Of a stretch of DNA of 9,723 nucleotides, positions 1 to 6,920 are shown one piece after another. The stretch is taken from assembly GCA_030037185.1 (NCBI GenBank), contig JASHRR010000992.1, forward strand, positions 1-9,723, given 5' to 3'. The notes below the pieces were generated by a model. That model was not told the origin of the DNA, searched no databases, and saw nothing but the letters and a program-made list of their open reading frames with translations. This DNA comes from Xanthobacteraceae bacterium. Its GTDB lineage: Bacteria; Pseudomonadota; Alphaproteobacteria; Rhizobiales; Xanthobacteraceae. The position numbers were made by a program, and so were the translations under genes. Within the stretch, counting starts at the first letter, position 1. Every line of letters starts with the position of its first letter.

Positions 1-128
1 GCGATTTTCCGTGATCCGCAGCATGGAGCCATCAGCTCCGATTCCTTATGGTCGCCCGCCTTTTCTAGCCCAGATACCAGCGTCCTTCAGATTCCCGCGT
101 TCCGTCGGGTGCCGACATGGGTGGGATG

Positions 129-134
129 AGGAGG
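129..134 (+). promoter_or_regulatory. Strong ribosome binding site
   Basis: A full AGGAGG lies 4 bases before the ATG at 139. It supports real translation of the small membrane protein and fixes its start. Confidence 0.7.
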
Positions 135-138
135 AGAG

Positions 139-459
139 ATGCCTTACGTGATCGCGTTCTTTGCACCGCCAGTCGCGCTCTTCTTGGCCCATAGGCCGCT
201 TCAGGCGATCGTTGCTTTTGCCTGCTACATTCTGGCGTGGATGGGTGCTTTTGTCGGTGTTGCCGTCCCCGGCTTGATCTTGTTCCTCTTTCCTATCTTC
301 ATTCTATGGTTCGCCGCATTTTGGTTTATGCCGGCTGCCTACACTGTCGCCATCATCCATGCGCTGTCGGCCAGCAAGGGCGAATCAGCCCGTGAGTGTC
401 GCTCGCGCACAGCTCATCGCGTCGTACCTGCCCACGGTGGCGTCATGGCTGCCTGCTAG
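139..459 (+). CDS. Small Pmp3/YqaE-like hydrophobic membrane protein
   Basis: This 106-residue protein is hydrophobic over residues 1-76, with likely membrane segments at about 4-17, 22-43 and 45-75. The start IAFFAPPVALFL resembles the opening of the Pmp3/YqaE small membrane proteins (pattern xxxFLPPxAVFL), and IIHAL at 72-76 resembles the end of their second helix. The middle is longer than in a classical protein of about 52 residues, so this is a resemblance and not a firm assignment. Pmp3 proteins are linked to membrane potential and salt stress; a similar role here is inference. The tail from residue 77 is polar and rich in Arg, Ala and Cys, unlike the rest, and may be read-through past an ancestral stop. 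No partner gene follows within 500 bases, so it is probably monocistronic. The start is fixed by a strong Shine-Dalgarno sequence. Confidence 0.7.
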   Translation: MPYVIAFFAPPVALFLAHRPLQAIVAFACYILAWMGAFVGVAVPGLILFLFPIFILWFAAFWFMPAAYTVAIIHALSASKGESARECRSRTAHRVVPAHGGVMAAC

Positions 460-882
460 CGAGGCTTCCGCTACCTGGGGCTTCCTTTCCACCGCAGAAC
501 CTCATGACCGCGAGTGGGTCAGTTTGAGACCAAGTCGGACGCGTGCCGTTGCGCCTCTGTTGGTCTCATCCTCCTATAGGAGCGGACGTTCTGGCCCTCG
601 GCAAGCAAGGTCGGCGCGTGAGGCTCGTGCACCTTTTCACGCCGCGCCGACATCGTCGTTCAGCTCGGTGCCATCACCGAGCACGTAGCGATCTCCACGA
701 TCGCCGACCACGGCCGGCGCTTGGGCAGATTGACACCGCGATCGAGGAAACCGCCAAGCGTGGCAAACCTTGTTGGTGGCTTGAGCCTGCTTTGCCCCCA
801 CCTTCGCGACCTCGTCCCGGCGTGCCTGGCAGGCCACGGTCTTGCCGAGCCCCCTGCCGCACCCATCGTCGGGCGCGCACTT

Positions 883-909
883 CTTAGACTAGACTTAGAC
901 TAATCTTAG
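883..909. repeat. Three CTTAG repeats phased at 11 bp
   Basis: CTTAG occurs at 883, 894 and 905. The first two copies are extended to the identical 9-mer CTTAGACTA. The 11-bp period is about one helical turn, so a protein could contact every copy on the same face. The repeats lie 30-56 bp upstream of the predicted -35 of the Bug/TauD operon and form an AT-rich island in GC-rich DNA. A binding site is inferred. Confidence 0.55.
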
Positions 910-936
910 CGCGATAGCACGCGGCAGTGATCGCGC
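909..936. promoter_or_regulatory. Candidate operator, 7-bp inverted repeat
   Basis: The arms GCGCGAT (909-915) and ATCGCGC (930-936) are perfect reverse complements separated by 14 bases, so the arm centres are 21 bp apart, two helical turns. The right arm ends 2 bases before the predicted -35. This geometry suits a dimeric regulator, but no regulator gene adjoins the operon and the role is inferred. Confidence 0.45.
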
Positions 937-938
937 AA

Positions 939-967
939 TTGTAACAGCCGCGTGAGGTTCGTAAGAT
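939..967 (+). promoter_or_regulatory. Candidate sigma70-type promoter of the Bug/TauD operon
   Basis: TTGTAA (939-944) and TAAGAT (962-967) are separated by 17 bases, each matching 4 of 6 consensus positions. Transcription would begin near 974 and give a leader of about 50 bases. Confidence 0.4.
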
Positions 968-1024
968 GCAGCCGCTCATGAGCTGCGCCGGGCACTGCTG
1001 AAGCGACGAAGGGGAGACGTTTCG

Positions 1025-2023
1025 ATGCGGCTGATCGCGGCCCGATTTGTCTTGCCGGCCGTGGCCGTTCTTACGGCATCGCTCTGCACTGCATCGTTGC
1101 GCGCGATAGCGCAGGAACCTCCCTATCCCGACCGGCCCTTGAGGATGGTAGTCACTTTCACCGCGGGCGGTTCATCCGATGTGCTGGCACGCGCAGTGGC
1201 CACGGCCATGTCGCGCGGGCTCGGCCAGCAGGTGGTAGTGGACAATCGCGCGGGCGCCGGCGGCCATATCGGCGCCGAGTCGGTGGCGCATGCGGTGGCG
1301 GACGGCTATACGGTTCTGTTCGGGACCAACGGTACGCTCGGCATCGGGCCCGCCCTTTATAGGAATTTACGCTACGATCCGGAGCGCGATCTCGCGCCGA
1401 TCGGAATCCTGCATAAGCTGCCGCTGCTGCTGATCGTCAATCCGTCGCTGCCGGTAACAAATCTGCGCGAACTGATCGACTATGCCCGCGCCAATCCCGG
1501 GAAGCTCTCCTTTGCCTCGGCCGGCGTCGGCACGGTCTCGCATCTCGCCGGCGAACTCTTCAAGGAACAAGCGAGGATCGATATTCTGCACGTGCCCTAC
1601 AAAGGCGGCGGCGCGACTTTTCCGGACTTGCTGGCAGGACGGGTCTCGATGATGCTGGAGACCATGCCGACCGCCCTGCCGCTGGTGCGGAGCGCCGGTA
1701 TGCGTGCAATCGGTGTGACCGTCAAGGAACGCTCGGCGTCGATACCCGACATTCCGGCGCTAGCCGAATCCGGCCTGCCGGATTTCGACGTGAGTGCCTG
1801 GACCGGTCTGTTCGCACCGGCGGGCACGCCCCACGACGTCGTCGAGCGGCTCAACGCCGAGACCGTGAAAATTACCCGCGACAAGATCTATGTGCCCCTC
1901 ATCCAATCGATGGGAGCCGACGTGGCGAGTTCGAGCCCGGAAGGTTTTGGCAAATTCGTGCACGATGACGTGGCCCGTTGGACCGAGGTCATCCGGCGTT
2001 CCGGCATCCTCCCGATCGACTGA
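1025..2023 (+). CDS. Bug/TctC-family tripartite tricarboxylate transporter substrate-binding protein
   Basis: This 332-residue protein is a periplasmic binding protein of the Bug/TctC family, which captures carboxylates and related small molecules. Residues 1-29 are a Sec signal peptide with likely cleavage after AIA (29/30). Family hallmarks appear in order: YPDRPLRMVVTFTAGGSSD (34-52), VVVDNRAGAGGHIGAE (70-85), SFASAGVGTVSHLAGELF (162-179), HVPYKGGG (189-196), and a C-terminal APAGTPHDVVERLN segment. Length is normal for the family. The start follows AAGGGGAG at about 1008-1015. It is the first gene of an operon with the TauD-like dioxygenase 21 bp downstream. No tctA or tctB membrane gene is nearby, which is common for the many orphan Bug genes of Bradyrhizobium and Burkholderiales. 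The ligand cannot be read from sequence; if the neighbour is functionally linked, it may be the dioxygenase substrate. Confidence 0.92.
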   Translation: MRLIAARFVLPAVAVLTASLCTASLRAIAQEPPYPDRPLRMVVTFTAGGSSDVLARAVATAMSRGLGQQVVVDNRAGAGGHIGAESVAHAVADGYTVLFGTNGTLGIGPALYRNLRYDPERDLAPIGILHKLPLLLIVNPSLPVTNLRELIDYARANPGKLSFASAGVGTVSHLAGELFKEQARIDILHVPYKGGGATFPDLLAGRVSMMLETMPTALPLVRSAGMRAIGVTVKERSASIPDIPALAESGLPDFDVSAWTGLFAPAGTPHDVVERLNAETVKITRDKIYVPLIQSMGADVASSSPEGFGKFVHDDVARWTEVIRRSGILPID

Positions 2024-2044
2024 AGCCGCAATACGGAGAACCGC

Positions 2045-2857
2045 ATGAATTACGAATCAATCACCGTTGAGCCGGTATCGCCGCACATCGGCGCCGAAAT
2101 CGGCAATATCGACCTGACCAGGCCGCTGCCGAACCACCAGCTCGAGGAACTGCACCAGGCGTTTATCCAATACCAGGTGATCTTCTTCCGCGACCAGAAG
2201 ATTAGCTTCGACGACCACATCAGGCTCGGGCACTATTTCGGCTCGATCGGCAAGCATGTCGGCGGGGCAACTATCAGCAAGACCACGGACAATCCCTATG
2301 TGCGGAAATTTCATTACGATGAGACCTCGACGCAGATTTCCGGCGAGAATTTTCACTCGGACCAGTCGTGTGGGGCGATCCCGCCGCTCGGCAGCATTCT
2401 CTACAATCACACGGTGCCGCCCGACGGCGGCGGCGACACCCTGTTCGCCAGCATGTACGCCGCCTATGACGCACTCTCGCCGCGCATGCAGTCCTATCTT
2501 TCGGGCCTGACCGCCACCCATGACGGCAGGCGGGTCTTCGGTCCCACCGCGCCGGTCGCGGTACACCCGGTCATCACCAAGCATCCCGTGACCGGCAAGA
2601 AGGTCATTTACGTCAACACCGACTTCACCGCGAAGATCAACGAATTGCCGGCGCTCGAGGGCGAGCGGGTGCTGCGATTCCTGATCGATCATTGCAACAA
2701 ACCGGAATGGACCTGCCGCTTCCGCTGGCGTGCGCATTCGATCGCGTTCTGGGATAATCGCTGTACCCATCACAAGGCGGTCTGGGACTATTGGCCGAAC
2801 GTGCGATCCGGCTATCGCATCCAAATCGAGGGAACCGGCGCGCCGGAAGCGGGCTGA
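2045..2857 (+). CDS. TauD/TfdA-family Fe(II)/2-oxoglutarate-dependent dioxygenase
   Basis: This 270-residue cytoplasmic enzyme belongs to the TauD/TfdA family, which couples decarboxylation of 2-oxoglutarate to hydroxylation of a substrate, often releasing sulfite, an aldehyde or a phenol. The metal triad is visible: H104 and D106 in FHSD, and H243 in WDNRCTHHKA. T132 in GGGDTLFASM and R254 match the TauD 2-oxoglutarate ligands. R258 is spaced like the arginine of E. coli TauD that binds the taurine sulfonate, so an anionic substrate is plausible, though this arginine is widespread in the family. The N-terminal HIGAEIGNIDLTRPL (14-28) is typical, and there is no signal peptide. GGAGAA lies 5 bases before the ATG, and the gene starts 21 bp after the binding-protein stop, so co-transcription is likely. 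Substrate unknown; calling it taurine dioxygenase would go too far. Confidence 0.93.
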   Translation: MNYESITVEPVSPHIGAEIGNIDLTRPLPNHQLEELHQAFIQYQVIFFRDQKISFDDHIRLGHYFGSIGKHVGGATISKTTDNPYVRKFHYDETSTQISGENFHSDQSCGAIPPLGSILYNHTVPPDGGGDTLFASMYAAYDALSPRMQSYLSGLTATHDGRRVFGPTAPVAVHPVITKHPVTGKKVIYVNTDFTAKINELPALEGERVLRFLIDHCNKPEWTCRFRWRAHSIAFWDNRCTHHKAVWDYWPNVRSGYRIQIEGTGAPEAG

Positions 2858-3043
2858 ACCGTTCGGCTCCAAGTTGCAGGAGCAGCACTCTCGGGCCGCC
2901 GATGGTCACGGCAGGGACGAGGATTACTCCCCGCCCCGCACCGATCCCGGCGTGCGCTGCAAACTAACGGCACTCCCGCGGTCGAACGCCAACCGGCAGC
3001 GTTTGAGGCAGCGGGACGACAACGCAGCGCGGTTACGGCGGCC

Positions 3044-4129
3044 TCACGCGAGGCGTGGCAGCAGCGTTGTGGCATTCGCGCGGTACACAGGATCGCGCAA
3101 CGGGCCCGCCCAGAATGCGTCGATGCCCGCGATGGTGGCCTCGATCGGCACAAAAGGATAGTCGGTGCCGAAAACGATCTGCGACGGCGGTACCAGCGCA
3201 GCAACGGCGGCGAGGCTTGTCGGTGAAGTCGCGTTCGACACCTCGTAGATAAGCTTCTTGAGTTCGTATTCGGCGCCTTTCGGCACAAGTCTATCGAACT
3301 CGGCGCCAAGGCGCTTGGTCGCCACGGCGATCCGGCCCGCGAGCATCGGCACCGTGCCGCCAGCATTGGTAAAGATGAAGCGGATATCCGGGTTGCGCGA
3401 CAGCGTGCCGTTGAACAAAAGGCTCATGATCGCCCGCGTCATTTCGTGCGGCGTCTCCGCCATGACATCCGGCACGCCGGAAACAACATTGCCGCAACAC
3501 AGCTGCGATGAGCCGAGGCGACCGAGATGGAAGAACGCAGCTGCCTTGCGGCGGTTTAACTCGGCGAAGACGGGCGCAAGCGACGCGTCGCCCGGCCACG
3601 TCGTGCCGGCAGCGGTCGCGTAACTCGTCATGATGGCGACACCATCTGCATGAAGCGTGTCGAACGCATATTCGATCTCGTGCAGCGCCGCATCTGGATC
3701 GGGCAGCGGCAGCGCCGCGAACAGGCCGAAGCGGCCCGGATGGTCGCGCATCATCTCGGCGGCGTAATCGTTGCATTCGCGCGCGAGACGCTTGGATTGT
3801 TCGATGTTTCCGAACCAGGGGCCCGGCGTCGAAATCGAAAGAATCCCGACCGCGATGCCATAGCGGTCCATCGCTTCGATCGTCCTCGCCCTCGACCAGC
3901 CCTCGAGCGCGGCGCCCAGGGCGGCAGGTCGGTTCTGCCGCACCGCTGCATCGCGCTGCGCGGCAAGAAATGCCGGCGGAAAGTAATGATGGTGCAGGTC
4001 GATCCGCTCAGGCGATCGCGCCGCCTGGGCCCACGCCAATTTCCCCGCCAGGAGTGCGCCGGCCCCTGCCGCTGCCGAAGCGACGATGTGGCGCCGCGTT
4101 GGCAGTCCTTGCTCTCGCATCCGCTCCAT
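3044..4129 (-). CDS. Tat-exported amidohydrolase-2 (ACMSD-like) family protein
   Basis: Read from the ATG at 4129 this is a 361-residue protein of the amidohydrolase-2 family, metal-dependent TIM-barrel hydrolases and decarboxylases such as ACMSD. It has a Tat signal: TRRHIVA at 11-17, an Ala/Gly-rich core, and likely cleavage after AWA (34/35). Metal-site residues are visible: H46 and H48 in DLHHHYF, H201 in FFHLGR, and D323 in VFGTDYPF. At 251-265 the usual FSHxGG segment reads FTNAGG, so N255 replaces the histidine that is catalytic in ACMSD. An in-frame ATG at 4213 would add 28 residues, but a palindromic repeat lies inside that extension, while AGGGAGG sits 6 bases before the 4129 ATG, so the shorter start is preferred. 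It converges on the TauD operon with a 186-bp gap. Substrate unknown; the signal implies periplasmic action. Confidence 0.88.
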   Translation of the reverse strand: MERMREQGLPTRRHIVASAAAGAGALLAGKLAWAQAARSPERIDLHHHYFPPAFLAAQRDAAVRQNRPAALGAALEGWSRARTIEAMDRYGIAVGILSISTPGPWFGNIEQSKRLARECNDYAAEMMRDHPGRFGLFAALPLPDPDAALHEIEYAFDTLHADGVAIMTSYATAAGTTWPGDASLAPVFAELNRRKAAAFFHLGRLGSSQLCCGNVVSGVPDVMAETPHEMTRAIMSLLFNGTLSRNPDIRFIFTNAGGTVPMLAGRIAVATKRLGAEFDRLVPKGAEYELKKLIYEVSNATSPTSLAAVAALVPPSQIVFGTDYPFVPIEATIAGIDAFWAGPLRDPVYRANATTLLPRLA

Positions 4130-4134
4130 GCCAG

Positions 4135-4141
4135 CCTCCCT
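4135..4141 (-). promoter_or_regulatory. Ribosome binding site deciding the amidohydrolase start
   Basis: On the minus strand AGGGAGG precedes the ATG at 4129 by about 5-6 bases. The alternative ATG at 4213 lacks a comparable site, so the protein should be read from 4129. Confidence 0.65.
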
Positions 4142-4160
4142 GTTTATGCTGCTTGCGTAG

Positions 4161-4190
4161 GGCGGATTAGCGCCAAGCGCGTAATCCGCC
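4161..4190. repeat. Dispersed palindromic intergenic repeat (REP-like)
   Basis: GGCGGATTA (4161-4169) and TAATCCGCC (4182-4190) are perfect inverted arms. GCGC (4170-4173) pairs with GCGC (4177-4180) inside them, leaving G4181 bulged and a CAA loop, for a stem of 13 pairs. From memory, near-identical GGCGGATTA...TAATCCGCC units are scattered between genes in Bradyrhizobium genomes. It lies upstream of the amidohydrolase and could fold in its leader RNA. There is no T-run, so it is not a typical terminator. Confidence 0.7.
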
Positions 4191-4997
4191 GGTTCATTCG
4201 GATTAAAGGTCAACTGTCTTAGCAGTAACGTCAGCTTTTACCAATCCGTGCCGCTCGCCACGGGACGCACGCTAAAGGTGGCCTGCTCCGTATTTCATCG
4301 CCGAGTCCCTTGTTCGTGCTCAGAGCCGTTTGCGGAATCGGGCAGGCAGCGCGCAGGCTTTTACCGGCACCGGGCCGTCTGGCAGCAGTTTTAGGATGCC
4401 CTGGAAGCCATCTTTTTGCGGGCGTGCGGCCGCGCCCGACGCCGGCGTGATTTCCGGTATCGGTGCTGGTGCAGCGAGTCCGTCAAGAAGTTGGGGATCA
4501 TCTGCATCCAAACAGACCCACCGCATACTCGGGCCAAAGTCGGGAAATCCGAGTTCGTCCACGCCAACATTGACGATGGTGGAGCTGCCGGAAGGCTCCT
4601 TCGACCCGATGGCGGCTCCATTCGAGCATCGCTGCGGGCGAACACGGTGCGCTGCGCCAGCGCGTGGCGCAATGGCTGCGGCCTGTATTCGTCGGCAACT
4701 TCGGGTCCGGCCCGGCGGGCGATTGGCTGGGACAACGGCCCGGGACGGCGATTGTACTTTCGCCACATTGATGAGACGACCAGCCGCTCCCTGCTTTAAC
4801 GGGCTTCGTGGAGCGAGCCGCGGTGATCGGCCAGGACAACCAGGATGCTCGTTTCTCCGGGTCGTTGCGCGCAAGCCTGATGTGAGCGAGGACAGGCTTT
4901 CACCCTTGCTCGTAAAAATTGTCTTTCCCCGCGATCTTGCTACGCAAGCCATTGGAGATGAGATATCGGGGAGAGGACGAGCTGTCAGGAGAGCGCG
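4191..4997. other. Long intergenic stretch, no confident gene
   Basis: Several overlapping ORFs exist on both strands, but none has a recognised family, a good ribosome binding site and even composition. The minus-strand frame 4320-4952 is the best candidate. Its last 85 or so residues (about 4320-4590) are well mixed in acidic, aromatic and aliphatic residues, for example VGVDELGFPDFGPSMRWVC, while the first 120 are Arg/Ser/Pro-rich like a shadow frame. It may be the 3' remnant of a lost gene. No clear promoter for the downstream flavoprotein gene stands out. Confidence 0.4.
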
Positions 4998-6920
4998 ATG
5001 CCGCCAGACGATCGGGCGCTAGGGATGGACCGACCGATCGCGCGGCGGGATTTTATCGATTGTATTGCGCTTGCGGCCGGCTCGATCGCTGCCGCGATGC
5101 TGCCCGGCGCGGCGACCGAAGGCTTGGCGAAGCAAGTGGTAGGGGGGGATCAGCGCAGCCGTTATCCCCCCCGGCTGACCGGGCTCCGGGGCAGCCATCC
5201 GGGGTCGTTCGAACTGGCGCATGAGCTCCGACACGGCAATCTCCCCCTCCGTGTGTCGGGCCCGGCAGAAACCTACGACCTCGTGATCGTCGGCGGCGGC
5301 ATCAGCGGTCTCTCAGCCGCCTACTTCTATCGCGAGCGAAAACCCTCGGCGCGCATTCTCATCCTCGACAATCATGACGATTTTGGCGGGCACGCGAAGC
5401 GCAACGAGTTCGAGCTGCGCGGCCGCGTGCAGCTGATGAACGGGGGGACGCTGGGGATCGACAGCCCGCGCCCCTACGGCGTGGTTGCCGCGAGGCTGCT
5501 TCGCAAGCTCGGCGTCGATCCGGTAAGGCTCGACGCCACCTGTGCCAACAAGGATTTCTACCAATCGATCGGGCTCGGTCGTGGCATCTTCTTCGACCGC
5601 GAGACCTTCGGCTCCGACAAACTGATCGTTGGTGTCAACACCAAGCCGTGGGCCGAGCTCCTGGCCGACGCGCCGCTTGCGCCGATTGTGCGCGCCGACA
5701 TCGCCCGGCTTAACGAAGCCAAGATCGACTACATGCCCGGCCTTTCTTCAATGGAGAAGAAGGAACGCCTCGCCCGGATGAGCTACCGTGACTTTTTGGT
5801 GAACGTCGCCAGGGCCGATCCGGGCGTGTTGCCCGTCTTCCAGGCCAGAACGCATGGCGAGTGGGGTGTCGGGATCGACGCGGTGGGCGCACTCGAAGTG
5901 TGGCCGTTCGGGTTCCCGGGGTTCCAAGGACTTAACCTTGAGCCGGGCGCGGCACCGCATATGGGCTTCACTGCCTCGGGCTATGCCGCCACTCGCGGCT
6001 CCTACAAATTCCACTTTCCCGATGGCAATGCCTCGATCGCGCGGCTGCTGGTGCGCAGCCTGGTGCCTTCGTCGATTCCTGGCCGGTCGGCGCAGGACAT
6101 CGTCACAGCGACTGCCGATTATCGCCAGCTCGATCGCGCCGGTGCGCCGGTGCGCATCAGGCTCAACAGCATCGCGGTCTCCGTACGCAATATCGGCGAA
6201 CCAGCTTCTGCGCGTGAGGCCGAGGTCATTTATTCGCGCCACGGCAAGCTGGCGGCCGCGCGCGGCAAGGCGGTGGTGCTCGCCTGCTGGAACATGATGA
6301 TCCCCTATCTCTGCCCCGAGCTGCCCGCCGCACAAAAGGATGCGCTCCATTCCCTGGTGAAGACGCCGCTCGTCTATACGAGCGTGGCGATCCGCAACTG
6401 GCGTGCCTTCATGGCGTTGGGCGTGTATGACGTCTACGCGCCCGGCTCCTATCATTCGAGCATCCGCCTTAACGAGACGGTCGATATCGGCGGCTACCTC
6501 AGCGTACGGTCGCCCGACGATCCGATCCTCCTCCACATGGTGCGCACGCCCTGCAAGCCCGGCCTCGATGAGCGAGAGCAGCATCGTGTCGGCCGTGCCG
6601 AACTCATGAGCACAAGCTTTGAGATCTTCGAGCGGAATATCCGCGACCAGCTCGCCCGCACACTGGGGCCGGGCGGCTTCGATCCGGCCGCCGACATCAT
6701 CGCAATCACCGTCAATCGCTGGCCCCACGGCTACGCCTACGAGTACAATCCGCTCTTCGATCCGGACTGGAACGAGCGTGAGCAGCCGCACGTCGTTGGC
6801 CGGGCCCCGTTGGGGCGCATCACCATCGCCAACTCCGATTCGGGGGCTGGAGCGTATACTGATTCCGCGATCGAGCAGGCACACCGCGCGATCGAGGAAG
6901 TCATTGCCGTCGAAACCTAG
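4998..6920 (+). CDS. Tat-exported FAD-dependent oxidoreductase, spermidine dehydrogenase-like
   Basis: This 640-residue flavoprotein opens with a Tat signal (ARRDFID at 15-21, hydrophobic stretch 22-44). The linker YPPRLTGLRGSHPGSFELAH (56-75) is, to my memory, typical of the spermidine dehydrogenase (SpdH) group. A Rossmann FAD-binding fold follows: DLVIVGGGISGLSAAY (94-109) contains G99, G101 and G104, D124 ends the second strand as the likely ribose-binding acid, and GGHAKR is at 130-135. The C-terminal DSGAGAYTDSAIEQAHRAIEE segment (about 615-635) probably completes FAD binding. Characterised SpdH proteins of Pseudomonas and Citrobacter cleave spermidine using FAD and heme, and their length of about 620 residues agrees. 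Polyamine oxidation in the periplasm is therefore plausible, but specificity and heme binding cannot be judged here. AGGAGAG lies about 5 bases before the ATG. It appears monocistronic. Confidence 0.82.
   Translation: MPPDDRALGMDRPIARRDFIDCIALAAGSIAAAMLPGAATEGLAKQVVGGDQRSRYPPRLTGLRGSHPGSFELAHELRHGNLPLRVSGPAETYDLVIVGGGISGLSAAYFYRERKPSARILILDNHDDFGGHAKRNEFELRGRVQLMNGGTLGIDSPRPYGVVAARLLRKLGVDPVRLDATCANKDFYQSIGLGRGIFFDRETFGSDKLIVGVNTKPWAELLADAPLAPIVRADIARLNEAKIDYMPGLSSMEKKERLARMSYRDFLVNVARADPGVLPVFQARTHGEWGVGIDAVGALEVWPFGFPGFQGLNLEPGAAPHMGFTASGYAATRGSYKFHFPDGNASIARLLVRSLVPSSIPGRSAQDIVTATADYRQLDRAGAPVRIRLNSIAVSVRNIGEPASAREAEVIYSRHGKLAAARGKAVVLACWNMMIPYLCPELPAAQKDALHSLVKTPLVYTSVAIRNWRAFMALGVYDVYAPGSYHSSIRLNETVDIGGYLSVRSPDDPILLHMVRTPCKPGLDEREQHRVGRAELMSTSFEIFERNIRDQLARTLGPGGFDPAADIIAITVNRWPHGYAYEYNPLFDPDWNEREQPHVVGRAPLGRITIANSDSGAGAYTDSAIEQAHRAIEEVIAVET

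Larger units (their letters stand above)
460..1024. other. Gene-poor stretch, possible gene relic plus control region
   Basis: No ORF here has a convincing start and protein-like composition throughout. A possible relic lies at about 646-780. One forward frame reads ADIVVQLGAITEHVAISTIA, and the next frame continues with IDTAIEETAKRGK, as if one coding segment had been broken by a frameshift near 720. I do not recognise the parent family. A perfect 12-bp palindrome, CTCCTATAGGAG, is at 571-582. The last 140 bases hold the phased repeats, inverted repeat and promoter annotated separately. Confidence 0.45.

Noticed and set aside
883..909. CTTAG repeats as plasmid-type iterons or a toxin-antitoxin operator
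   Set aside because: Only three short copies and no replication, antitoxin or toxin gene on either side; kept only as a possible regulatory site.
2057..2872. Long minus-strand ORF of 271 codons opposite the TauD-like gene
   Set aside because: It mirrors the dioxygenase gene, whose catalytic residues are all in the plus frame. The minus product matches no family and is a shadow of GC-rich codon use.
3041..3054. GCCTC/GAGGC hairpin at the amidohydrolase stop codon as a terminator
   Set aside because: Five-pair stem overlapping the stop codon with no T-tract; within chance for GC-rich DNA.
3650..4222. Plus-strand ORF of 190 codons opposite the amidohydrolase
   Set aside because: Arg-rich product antisense to a gene with intact family motifs; no start signal.
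4330..5022. Plus-strand ORF of 230 codons; the stretch MVELPEGSFDPM briefly suggested a formylglycine-generating-enzyme motif
   Set aside because: The rest has no such domain, is Arg/Ala/Pro-rich, lacks a good ribosome site and overlaps the next gene's start. The resemblance is too short.
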